Assembly: GCA_019416775.1 (NCBI GenBank)
Contig: DXWR01000066.1
Location: forward strand, 1 to 5,162
Length of the DNA stretch: 5,162 nucleotides
Origin: Oscillospiraceae bacterium
GTDB lineage: Bacteria; Bacillota; Clostridia; Oscillospirales; Ruminococcaceae
Reading direction: 5' to 3'
Positions 1-5,112 of the stretch are shown here, one piece after another. The translations under genes and the position numbers were made by a program. Each line of letters starts with the position of its first letter. Position 1 is the first letter of the stretch. The notes beneath the pieces are model-generated. The model saw only the letters and a program-made list of their open reading frames with translations. It was not told the DNA's origin and searched no databases.

Positions 1-3
1 TTT

Positions 4-33
4 AGTATACCATTTGAAGCAGACCCTTTGCAA
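4..33 (-). promoter_or_regulatory. Candidate promoter for a gene left of the window
   Basis: On the minus strand TTGCAA (28-33) lies 18 nt upstream of TATACT (4-9), a reasonable sigma-A-type pair (4 of 6 and 5 of 6 matches to consensus). It lies just beyond the importer operon's terminator and points off the left edge, so it could start the next minus-strand gene. The downstream gene is not visible, so this rests only on motif match. Confidence 0.35.
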
Positions 34-62
34 GAAAAATGGAGAAAAAAACGGGAAAAAGC

Positions 63-93
63 AAAAACCGAACCGTCAAAAGGGACAGTTCGG
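63..93 (-). terminator. Intrinsic terminator of the amino acid ABC importer operon
   Basis: Read on the minus strand, CCGAACTGTC pairs with GACGGTTCGG as a 10-bp stem containing one T-G wobble, around a 6-nt loop (78-83), and is followed at once by five T (67 to 63). It begins about 10 nt after the ATPase stop codon. This is a textbook Rho-independent terminator. Confidence 0.88.
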
Positions 94-103
94 CCAGCGT
101 TTC

Positions 104-826
104 TTACAGCACCTTGGACAGGAAATCCTTCAACCGGGGGTTTTGGGGATGTTCGAAAAAGTCCTTGGGGTTGTTTTCTTCCTGGATTTTTCCTTCATTC
201 ATAAACAGCACCCGGGTGCCCACTTCCCGGGCAAAGCCCATTTCGTGGGTAACCACCACCATGGTCATGCCGGTGTCTGCCAGCTCCTTCATCAGGTCCA
301 GCACTTCCCCCACCATTTCCGGGTCCAGGGCGGAGGTGGGTTCGTCAAACAGCATCACCTTGGGGTCCATAGCCAGGGAGCGGACAATGGCGATCCGCTG
401 CTTCTGTCCGCCGGACAACTGGGCGGGATAGGCGTCCGCCTTGTCCTTTAACCCGATCCGGTCCAGCAGCTGGAGGGCCCGTTCCTTGGCCTGCTCCTTG
501 GTCATGATCTTCAGCTTCACCGGAGCCAAAGTAATGTTTCCCAGCACCGTCTTGTTGTTAAACAGGTTGAAGTGCTGGAACACCATGCCCATGTGCCGGC
601 GCACCTGGTTGATGTCGGTTTTCTTGTCGGTGATGCACTGATCCTCAAACCAGATCTCCCCCTCGGTGGGGGTTTCCAGCAGGTTCAGACAGCGGAGAAA
701 GGTGCTTTTGCCGGAACCGGAAGGCCCGATGACCACCACCTTTTCCCCTTTTTCAATGTTGATGTCAATGCCGTCCAACACATTTAAGGAGCCAAAGCTC
801 TTTTTAAGCCCCGATACTCTTATCAC
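104..826 (-). CDS. Polar amino acid ABC transporter ATP-binding protein (GlnQ/HisP family)
   Basis: This 240-residue protein is the cytoplasmic ATPase of a polar amino acid importer; a dimer hydrolyses ATP to drive substrate through the permease. It carries the full motif set: Walker A GPSGSGKST (34-42), Q-loop Gln84, signature LSGGQ (137-141), Walker B with Asp161 and Glu162, D-loop SALD (165-168) and switch His194. The length is normal for the family and the C-terminal HPQNPRLKDFL pattern is typical. The start is GTG: no in-frame ATG occurs before residue 79, and an AAAGGAG site (838-844) lies 11 nt upstream. The gene overlaps the permease by 23 nt in another frame, suggesting coupled translation. 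It is the last gene of the operon. Family assignment is secure; which amino acid is carried cannot be read from the ATPase. Confidence 0.96.
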   Translation of the reverse strand: MIRVSGLKKSFGSLNVLDGIDINIEKGEKVVVIGPSGSGKSTFLRCLNLLETPTEGEIWFEDQCITDKKTDINQVRRHMGMVFQHFNLFNNKTVLGNITLAPVKLKIMTKEQAKERALQLLDRIGLKDKADAYPAQLSGGQKQRIAIVRSLAMDPKVMLFDEPTSALDPEMVGEVLDLMKELADTGMTMVVVTHEMGFAREVGTRVLFMNEGKIQEENNPKDFFEHPQNPRLKDFLSKVL

Positions 827-1520
827 TCTTTCTCAGACTCCTTTCCATCAAGCGAACCAGCAGGCTGATGACCAGCACCAGCACAATGTAAATCAACGCC
901 ATCACCAGGTACGGCACCATGAATTCATAGCTGTTGGAGCCGATGTAGTTGAAGGCCACATACAGGTCGGTGGCGCCCACAAAGCTCACTACCGAGGTTT
1001 CCTTAATCAGGCTGATAAACTCGTTGCCGATGGTGGGCAGCACGTTTTTCACCGCCTGGGGAATGATAATCAGCCGCATGGTGGACCAGTAGCTCAAGCC
1101 GATGGCCCGGCCGCCTTCCATCTGCCCGCTGTCCACCGACAGGATGCCGGCCCGGATGATCTCGGAAACGTAGGCCCCGGAGTTCATGCCGAACACCACG
1201 GCGGACACCATCACCGAGCTGAGCCGCAGCCCCAGAATGGGCAGCAGCACGTAGTAGAACACCAAAAGCTGCACCACCATGGGGGTGCCCCGGAACAGGG
1301 CCACGTAAAAGCTGCACAGGCCGTTGAAAAATTTTACGATTATGTTGGTTTTGGGAAGCACCCGCACCATTGCAATGATAATGCCGATGATCACGCCGAT
1401 AATCAAGCCGCTTACGGCGATGATCAAGGTGTTTTGCAGTCCCTGGAGGACGGAATCCATGCCGCCCCGGTTGAAGAACACGTCCAGGAACTGGTCTACC
1501 TTTCTGCCAAAGTCACCCAT
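804..1520 (-). CDS. Polar amino acid ABC transporter permease (HisM/GlnP family)
   Basis: This is the inner-membrane channel subunit, 238 residues from the chosen start. About five hydrophobic segments are visible, near residues 31-52, 81-98, 103-118, 169-188 and 203-224. The family motif RGTP (77-80) follows the first segment, and the cytoplasmic EAA loop that docks on the ATPase runs from Glu135 (EGGRAIG) to Pro154. I chose ATG at 1518-1520 because AAGGA (1530-1534) lies 9 nt upstream; a GTG two codons earlier would leave only 3 nt to that site. It is the only permease gene here, so the transporter probably uses a homodimer. It lies 82 nt after the binding-protein gene, behind a hairpin, and its last 23 nt overlap the ATPase. 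Substrate is probably a polar amino acid; finer specificity is unknown. Confidence 0.95.
   Translation of the reverse strand: MGDFGRKVDQFLDVFFNRGGMDSVLQGLQNTLIIAVSGLIIGVIIGIIIAMVRVLPKTNIIVKFFNGLCSFYVALFRGTPMVVQLLVFYYVLLPILGLRLSSVMVSAVVFGMNSGAYVSEIIRAGILSVDSGQMEGGRAIGLSYWSTMRLIIIPQAVKNVLPTIGNEFISLIKETSVVSFVGATDLYVAFNYIGSNSYEFMVPYLVMALIYIVLVLVISLLVRLMERSLRKSDKSIGA
838..844 (-). promoter_or_regulatory. Ribosome binding site fixing the GTG start of the ATPase
   Basis: AAAGGAG on the minus strand lies 11 nt before the GTG at 824-826, inside the 3' end of the permease gene. The spacing is slightly long, but no other start fits the family's N-terminus. Confidence 0.7.
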
Positions 1521-1529
1521 TTGCACCCA

Positions 1530-1534
1530 TCCTT
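1530..1534 (-). promoter_or_regulatory. Ribosome binding site of the permease
   Basis: AAGGA on the minus strand lies 9 nt before the ATG at 1518-1520. It supports that ATG over the GTG at 1524-1526, which is too close. Confidence 0.65.
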
Positions 1535-1547
1535 AGTTCACGGTTAC

Positions 1548-1584
1548 AAAACAATAGCCCCACCGGGAAAAGGTGAGGTTATTG
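1548..1584 (-). terminator. Intercistronic hairpin with short T tract (attenuator or mRNA-stabilising stem)
   Basis: On the minus strand a 13-position stem (1572-1584 with 1552-1564) has one A-C mismatch and one T-G wobble, around a 7-nt loop (1565-1571), and is followed by TTTT (1551-1548). It sits between the binding-protein stop and the permease start. Such stems between binding-protein and membrane genes commonly protect the upstream message or cause partial termination, so that binding protein is made in excess, as known for malE-malF. The T tract is short, so partial rather than complete termination is expected. That role is inferred. Confidence 0.65.
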
Positions 1585-1602
1585 CCTATGCCAAAGTGTG
1601 AT

Positions 1603-2481
1603 TTATGCCACTGCGTTGATGGCTTCTGTGATCTTTTCCGCCGGAGCAATGTCCACGATCACGTAGTCAATGTTGCCGTTGATCAGGTCCTGCATGGCCA
1701 GAGAAGCGTTCTGGTAGCCCCGGCTCTGGGCGGTGAGGCCCTCAAAGCCCAAACCTTCGTCGCCGTCCACATAGAACTGGCCGGTGGTGCCGGTCTGGCA
1801 GCCGATGGTCACGTCAGAGCCAAAGCCCTTTAAGACTTCTTCCACTTCTTCGGCGGTGGTGCAGCTGTCAAAGGTGGTGTCGTCGCCCCGGGCCACTACC
1901 ACCTGGGACGCATTGTAGTAGCTTTCGGAAAACTGCACATACTCTTCCCGGGTGGGGGAAACGGTCAAACCGGCCATGGCGATGTCGCACTGGTGCTGTC
2001 CCACAGCCAGGCAGACGGCGTCAAAGTTCATGTTCTGAATCACCAGTTCCTGGCCCAGACGGTCCGCCAGCAGCTTGGCCAGCTCCATGTCCACACCGTA
2101 GTACTCGTTGCCGGTGCTCAGGGTGTATTCAAAGGGCTCAAAGGCAGCGTTGGTGGCCACCACCAGCTGATCCTTGGAGGTGTCCAGCTCTGCGGAAACC
2201 ACCGCTTCCGGAGTGCCCCCTTCAAAGTACTTGTTCAGGATCTCTTCCAGGGTGCCGTCGCTCTTGATGTCGGCGATAAACTGGTTGACCTGTTCCAGCA
2301 GTTCCGGCTGATCCTTGTCCACGCCGAAGGCGTACTGTTCGTCGGTCAGCGGGATGTTAATCATCTTCACTGCCTGGGTGTCGCCGCCGGTGGAGCCGCC
2401 GTTATTGCTGCATCCGGCAAACAAGGTGACGGACAAAGCAGCCGCAGCCAGAATTGCCACGATTTTTTTCAACTTTCTCAT
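1603..2481 (-). CDS. Polar amino acid ABC transporter substrate-binding lipoprotein, apparently circularly permuted
   Basis: This 292-residue lipoprotein is the receptor of the importer, held on the outer face of the membrane. A basic, hydrophobic signal (1-23) ends in lipobox LFAGC with Cys24 as lipidation site, followed by a Gly/Ser linker. Residues about 105-292 form most of a family 3 periplasmic-binding fold: FEPFEY (114-119), GVDMELAKLLAD (129-140), DIAMAGLT (166-173), Arg178 expected to bind the ligand carboxylate, TGTT (230-233), and Asp277 expected to bind the amino group. The oddity is order: residues about 38-88 (INIPLTDEQYAFGV... to NKYF) look like the segment that normally ends the family, and the protein stops at AINAVA without a C-terminal copy. 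The start ATG has GGGAGG (2490-2495) 8 nt upstream. First gene of the operon. The Arg and Asp ligand contacts suggest an amino acid ligand; its identity is unknown. Confidence 0.93.
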   Translation of the reverse strand: MRKLKKIVAILAAAALSVTLFAGCSNNGGSTGGDTQAVKMINIPLTDEQYAFGVDKDQPELLEQVNQFIADIKSDGTLEEILNKYFEGGTPEAVVSAELDTSKDQLVVATNAAFEPFEYTLSTGNEYYGVDMELAKLLADRLGQELVIQNMNFDAVCLAVGQHQCDIAMAGLTVSPTREEYVQFSESYYNASQVVVARGDDTTFDSCTTAEEVEEVLKGFGSDVTIGCQTGTTGQFYVDGDEGLGFEGLTAQSRGYQNASLAMQDLINGNIDYVIVDIAPAEKITEAINAVA

Positions 2482-2489
2482 TTTCTTAT

Positions 2490-2495
2490 CCTCCC
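2490..2495 (-). promoter_or_regulatory. Ribosome binding site of the substrate-binding protein
   Basis: GGGAGG on the minus strand lies 8 nt before the ATG at 2479-2481, a strong site fitting heavy expression of a binding protein. Confidence 0.8.
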
Positions 2496-2514
2496 GATGG
2501 ATTTTATGCTTTTC

Positions 2515-2543
2515 ATTCTAGCACCTTTTTTTCCAGAATACAA
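2515..2543 (-). promoter_or_regulatory. Probable promoter of the ABC importer operon
   Basis: On the minus strand TTGTAT (2538-2543) and TAGAAT (2515-2520) are separated by exactly 17 nt. The -10 matches consensus at 5 of 6 positions, the -35 at only 3 of 6. Transcription would begin near 2508, giving a leader of about 27 nt, too short for a riboswitch. A promoter farther upstream is not excluded. Confidence 0.55.
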
Positions 2544-2554
2544 GTCTAACCCAG

Positions 2555-2583
2555 AAAATCCGGGTCTCTCCTCCCGATTTTTT
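2555..2583 (+). terminator. Terminator-like hairpin in the divergent intergenic region (first of two)
   Basis: AAAAT plus CGGG (2555-2564, C2560 bulged) pairs with CCCG plus ATTTT (2573-2581) around an 8-nt loop, with the T run continuing to 2583. Only four G-C pairs are present, so it is weak. It could also fold in minus-strand RNA. It faces plus-strand transcription that would come from the antisense side of the importer operon. Confidence 0.35.
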
Positions 2584-2591
2584 CTATTTTG

Positions 2592-2612
2592 ACGGGGAAA
2601 AGCCCGTTTTTT
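2592..2612 (+). terminator. Terminator-like hairpin in the divergent intergenic region (second of two)
   Basis: ACGGG (2592-2596) pairs with CCCGT (2603-2607) around a GAAAAG loop, and six T follow (2607-2612). The stem is short but G-C rich and the T tract is good on the plus strand only. No plus-strand gene lies upstream, so its job, if any, would be to stop antisense transcripts before the DUF134 promoter. Confidence 0.45.
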
Positions 2613-2687
2613 ACAAAGAAACTCAACACTTTTTCTAACAAAATCGTTTCTTTCCCTTCACTTGCCCTTAACAAAGCCCGGGTTTCC

Positions 2688-2699
2688 TGCATATATGCA
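2688..2699. repeat. Perfect 12-bp palindrome TGCATATATGCA
   Basis: TGCATATATGCA is exactly self-complementary and lies 28 bp upstream of the -35 element of the DUF134 promoter. It could be a dimeric regulator's site, but I do not recognise it as a known operator and an A+T-rich palindrome of this length can arise by chance. Confidence 0.4.
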
Positions 2700-2701
2700 A
2701 A

Positions 2702-2720
2702 TGGTAATGAATATTTCATC
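2702..2720 (+). promoter_or_regulatory. Inverted repeat upstream of the DUF134-mrp promoter, weakly Fur-box-like
   Basis: ATGAA (2707-2711) and TTCAT (2715-2719) form an inverted repeat with a 3-nt spacer, ending 7 bp before the -35 box. The overlapping TGGTAAT (2702-2708) matches 6 of 7 bases of the Bacillus Fur half-site TGATAAT, but the second half matches only 4 of 7. The position suits an operator; the identity of the binding protein is a guess. Confidence 0.3.
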
Positions 2721-2726
2721 CCAGAC

Positions 2727-2755
2727 TTGACGAACGTCCCGGCAAGGGCTATACT
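2727..2755 (+). promoter_or_regulatory. Sigma-A-type promoter of the DUF134-mrp operon
   Basis: TTGACG (2727-2732), a 17-nt spacer and TATACT (2750-2755) each match consensus at 5 of 6 positions, with ideal spacing. Transcription should start near 2761-2763, about 40 nt before the ATG at 2803. It is the strongest promoter match in the window. Confidence 0.85.
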
Positions 2756-2791
2756 GTAGGTTAATGGCTTATGTCAGAATCCAGCAAAGGC

Positions 2792-2796
2792 AGGAG
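2792..2796 (+). promoter_or_regulatory. Ribosome binding site fixing the DUF134 start
   Basis: AGGAG lies 6 nt before the ATG at 2803. The in-frame ATG at 2764 would fall at the predicted transcription start with no ribosome site, so it is not used here. Confidence 0.75.
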
Positions 2797-2802
2797 ATCC
2801 CC

Positions 2803-3195
2803 ATGGCACGACCCAGAAAATGCAGGCGGGTCTGCACCATGCCGGCCCACAACCGGTTCGGCCCGTTATCGGAAAGCAGCGCGGCGCCCCCCATTGTTCT
2901 CAGCGTGGATGAGTACGAAACCATCCGGCTGATGGACCTGGAGGGGTACACCCAGCAGCAGTGCGCCCGGCAGATGGGAATTGCCCGAACCACCGTCCAG
3001 GGAATCTACGACCTGGCCCGGAACAAAATCGCCCGGGCCTTGGTGGGGGGAACTCAGCTTTTGATCCAGGGAGGCGAGTACCGGCTCTGCCAGGGGAAAC
3101 AGGACTTCCCCTGCTGCTGCCACTGCACCCGCCAGCCCCGCCGGGATTCGGCCCGGCCCAAATCCGATGAAAAGGAGACCCAGCAACATGAGTGA
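2803..3195 (+). CDS. DUF134 (UPF0251) family protein, putative DNA-binding regulator
   Basis: This 130-residue protein has the DUF134 hallmarks: the basic N-terminal ARPRKCRRV, then LSVDEYETIRLMDLEGYTQ (33-51) leading into a sigma70 region 4-like helix-turn-helix through ARTTVQGIYDLARNKIA (61-77) and ARALVGG (77-83). Several Cys residues, at 7, 11, 54, 96, 104, 105, 106 and 108, include a C-terminal CCCXC cluster that could hold a metal or Fe-S cluster. Family members are predicted regulators with no settled function. The start at 2803 is chosen for its AGGAG site and because MARPRK is the usual family N-terminus. The gene is first in an operon with the Mrp-type ATPase and overlaps it by 8 nt. 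It may sense the metal or cluster handled by its partner and act on the upstream inverted repeat; this is inference. Confidence 0.9.
   Translation: MARPRKCRRVCTMPAHNRFGPLSESSAAPPIVLSVDEYETIRLMDLEGYTQQQCARQMGIARTTVQGIYDLARNKIARALVGGTQLLIQGGEYRLCQGKQDFPCCCHCTRQPRRDSARPKSDEKETQQHE
3171..3177 (+). promoter_or_regulatory. Ribosome binding site of the Mrp-type ATPase
   Basis: AAAGGAG inside the end of the DUF134 gene lies 10 nt before the ATG at 3188. The earlier in-frame ATG at 3167 lies before this site, so the true start is 3188. Confidence 0.75.
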
Positions 3196-4468
3196 AACCT
3201 GTTCTCACCAGTGCGGAAGCTGTTCCGCCGACTGCGCCCAGCGCACCGCCCCGGAGGATCTTCGGGAAAAACCCAACGCCATGAGCAAAATCAAAAAGGT
3301 CATCGCTGTTGTCAGCGGCAAAGGGGGCGTGGGCAAAAGCATGGTCACCAGCCTGTTGGCCTGTAAGATGCAGCAGGAGGGCTACCACGCCGGCATTCTG
3401 GACGCCGACATCACCGGCCCCAGCATCCCCCAGGCCTTCGGCGTCCACCAGCAGGCCCAAGGCACCCAGTACGGCATTCTGCCGGTGCTGAGCAAAACCG
3501 GCATTGACATTATGAGCATCAATCTGCTTTTGGAGCACGACACCGACCCGGTGGTTTGGCGGGGCCCCATCATTGCAGGCACCGTCAAGCAGTTCTGGAC
3601 CGACGTGATCTGGAACGACGTGGACTACCTCTTTGTGGATATGCCTCCCGGAACGGGGGACGTGCCGCTGACGGTGTTCCAGAGCCTGCCGGTGGACGGC
3701 ATCATCATCGTTTCCTCTCCCCAGGAACTGGTGGGGATGATTGTGGAAAAGGCGGTGAACATGGCCCAGATGATGAAGGTGCCGGTGCTGGCGCTGGTGG
3801 AAAATATGTCCTACTTCACCTGCCCTGACTGCGGCAGCCGCCACGCCATCTTCGGGGACAGCCACGCAGAAGAAATCGTGGCCAAGCACCAGATCCCCCT
3901 GCTGGCCCGCCTGCCCATCGACCCGTCGGTGGCCGCCGCTGCCGACCAGGGCAAGATCGAACAGGTCCAGCGGCCGGAGCTGGATCAGATCGCCCGAATG
4001 CTGGAACAGATGCTGGCCTGTTCCCCCAAGGAAGAGAAACCGGCCAAGCAGCAAAAGGCGCCGGAAACCCTGACCATGGCGGTGAGCTATGACCAGCAGG
4101 ACGGCACCATCTTCCAGCACTTCGGCAAAACCCCGGCCTTCCTGCTCTACACCCTGGAAAACGGCCATGTAAAGGAAAAGCAGCTGCTGGAAACCGGGGA
4201 AAGCGGTCACAGCGCCTTGGTGGGCCTTTTGGCAGAGCAAAAGGTGGCTGCCCTGATCTGCGGCGGCATCGGCGGCGGCGCCAAAGACGCTTTGGCCCAG
4301 GCGGGGATCACCGTGTTCGGCGGGGTCACCGGCAGCGCCGACCAGGCCATCCAGGACTTTTTGCGGGGACGGCTGGCCTTTGACCCCAACGTCCACTGCG
4401 ACCACCACGACCATGCCCATGGAGAAGGCCACAGCTGCGGCGAACACGGCTGCGGCGAACATCACTGA
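3188..4468 (+). CDS. Mrp/Nbp35-type P-loop ATPase with C-terminal NifX/NifB-like domain and His/Cys-rich tail
   Basis: This 426-residue cytoplasmic protein is probably an Fe-S cluster or metal carrier. In order it has an N-terminal four-Cys motif (Cys5, 9, 12, 16); a Mrp/ApbC ATPase domain (about 35-275) with deviant Walker A SGKGGVGKS (43-51), DMPPGTGD (151-158) and CPDC (Cys212, Cys215), which in this family bridges a [4Fe-4S] cluster in the dimer; a charged linker (about 279-293); a dinitrogenase iron-molybdenum cofactor-type domain (about 294-400) with IFQHFGK (308-314) and ICGGIGGGA (357-365); and a tail (401-426) with nine His and three Cys. ATG 3188 is chosen for its AAAGGAG; an internal ATG at 3281 would remove the first motif. 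It overlaps the DUF134 gene by 8 nt. No nif genes are visible, so a nitrogenase role is unlikely; Fe-S assembly or metal trafficking is inferred. Confidence 0.93.
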   Translation: MSETCSHQCGSCSADCAQRTAPEDLREKPNAMSKIKKVIAVVSGKGGVGKSMVTSLLACKMQQEGYHAGILDADITGPSIPQAFGVHQQAQGTQYGILPVLSKTGIDIMSINLLLEHDTDPVVWRGPIIAGTVKQFWTDVIWNDVDYLFVDMPPGTGDVPLTVFQSLPVDGIIIVSSPQELVGMIVEKAVNMAQMMKVPVLALVENMSYFTCPDCGSRHAIFGDSHAEEIVAKHQIPLLARLPIDPSVAAAADQGKIEQVQRPELDQIARMLEQMLACSPKEEKPAKQQKAPETLTMAVSYDQQDGTIFQHFGKTPAFLLYTLENGHVKEKQLLETGESGHSALVGLLAEQKVAALICGGIGGGAKDALAQAGITVFGGVTGSADQAIQDFLRGRLAFDPNVHCDHHDHAHGEGHSCGEHGCGEHH

Positions 4469-4494
4469 GAAATCACGGAAATCAGGACAAAAAA

Positions 4495-4525
4495 CAGGCG
4501 GAGTGGATCTTCACTCCGCTTGCTT
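4495..4525. terminator. Bidirectional intrinsic terminator between the convergent ATPase and lipoprotein genes
   Basis: GCGGAGTG (4498-4505) pairs perfectly with CACTCCGC (4512-4519) around a 6-nt loop, and three more pairs extend the base (4495-4497 with 4520-4522). On the minus strand six T follow (4494-4489), and it sits just after the lipoprotein stop codon; on the plus strand a looser T-rich stretch follows, after the ATPase stop at 4468. It should end both transcripts, more efficiently on the minus strand. Confidence 0.85.
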
Positions 4526-4527
4526 TG

Positions 4528-4983
4528 TTATTCTGGGGTAATGGGAAGTTCCGGCGGGTCGTAGGATTGGATGATCTCCAAAATGGGATTGAGCTGCTCC
4601 TGTGCTACTTCATAGCAGGTTTCCCCTTCCGGGTTGGCGACAATCAGGTCGATGCCGTCCAAACCGTAAAGGGTGATGGTCCACTGGCTGCCGTCGGACA
4701 GGGTGAGCCGGAGGGTGGGGAGGCCGCCGACACCGGTGTAAGGTTCCCGCTGGTCGTTTGGCAAAAGCGTCCCCTCCACCTCTTGAAGCAGTGGCCCGAT
4801 TCGTTCTACATCCTCCTGGGTCATCTCTGTCCAGTAAGCAATGCTCCAGTTGTGAACCTCCCCGGAGGTGATTTGAGCGGTGTCCAGATGGGAAAATACC
4901 GGTTCCGGGCCGGACTTGGCGCAGGCCGTCAGCCCCAGCAGGGCGCAGGCCAACAGGCAGGGGAATAATTTTTTCCATTTCAT
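4528..4983 (-). CDS. Small lipoprotein of unknown function
   Basis: I do not recognise the family of this 151-residue protein. The N-terminus MKWKKLF, a hydrophobic stretch (6-20) and lipobox LTAC with Cys21 show a lipoprotein signal, so the mature part of about 130 residues should be anchored outside the membrane. The mature part is acidic. Its middle (about 89-125) looks like short alternating strands (LRLTLSDGSQWTITLYG, then IDLIVANPEG) with a following helix-like stretch to about residue 140 and a Pro-rich end. The start is ATG 4983, with AAGG (4992-4995) 8 nt upstream; a GTG three codons earlier overlaps that site. The gene stands alone, transcribed towards the ATPase gene, with its own promoter and terminator. 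Context gives no firm clue to function. Confidence 0.8.
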   Translation of the reverse strand: MKWKKLFPCLLACALLGLTACAKSGPEPVFSHLDTAQITSGEVHNWSIAYWTEMTQEDVERIGPLLQEVEGTLLPNDQREPYTGVGGLPTLRLTLSDGSQWTITLYGLDGIDLIVANPEGETCYEVAQEQLNPILEIIQSYDPPELPITPE

Positions 4984-4991
4984 TTCTTGCA

Positions 4992-4998
4992 CCTTCTT
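4992..4998 (-). promoter_or_regulatory. Ribosome binding site of the small lipoprotein
   Basis: AAGAAGG on the minus strand lies 8 nt before the ATG at 4981-4983. The upstream GTG at 4990-4992 overlaps it and so is not the start. Confidence 0.6.
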
Positions 4999-5023
4999 TC
5001 TCTGTGCTCTCTTCCGTAGGAAA

Positions 5024-5050
5024 CCAAGGGCTTTGCCACGAGCCCATTGG
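5024..5050 (-). other. Hairpin in the leader of the lipoprotein mRNA
   Basis: Read on the minus strand, CCAA plus GGGCT (5050-5041, one bulged T) pairs with AGCCC plus TTGG (5032-5024) as nine base pairs around an 8-nt loop. No T run follows, so it is not a terminator. It lies about 40 nt before the start codon inside a predicted leader of about 94 nt. A regulatory or stabilising role is possible but unproven. Confidence 0.45.
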
Positions 5051-5083
5051 AATCATCCCATTTCCACCTTTTCTTTTTTTACC

Positions 5084-5112
5084 AGTATAACAGAAATCAA
5101 AAATCGTTTCTA
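5084..5112 (-). promoter_or_regulatory. Extended -10 promoter of the small lipoprotein gene
   Basis: On the minus strand TGTTATACT (5092-5084) is an extended -10 element (TGnTATACT), with TAGAAA (5107-5112, 4 of 6 matches) 17 nt upstream. The start of transcription should be near 5077, about 94 nt before the ATG at 4983. Confidence 0.65.

Noticed and set aside
666..1601. 311-codon open frame on the plus strand
   Set aside because: Antisense to the ATPase and permease genes, with a His/Gln-rich product and no recognisable domain or ribosome site.
2482..2543. Riboswitch or T-box in the importer leader
   Set aside because: The predicted leader is only about 27 nt, and no T-box or known aptamer motif is seen up to the DUF134 promoter.
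2764..2802. Upstream ATG that would add 13 residues to the DUF134 protein
   Set aside because: It falls at the predicted transcription start, lacks a ribosome site, and the family usually begins MARPRK, matching the ATG at 2803.
2900..4465. 521-codon open frame on the minus strand
   Set aside because: It lies entirely antisense to the DUF134 and Mrp genes, whose motifs are unmistakable; its His/Ala/Gly-rich, low-complexity product is typical of an antisense frame in G+C-rich coding DNA.
3188..4468. Nitrogenase cofactor role for the NifX-like domain
   Set aside because: No nif genes are seen, and Mrp-NifX fusions of this kind occur widely in organisms without nitrogenase.
2640..5111. 12-nt repeat AAAATCGTTTCT at 2640-2651 and 5100-5111
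   Set aside because: Both copies lie in intergenic DNA, but about one 12-nt match is expected by chance in a window of this size, and the copies lie at different distances from their promoters.
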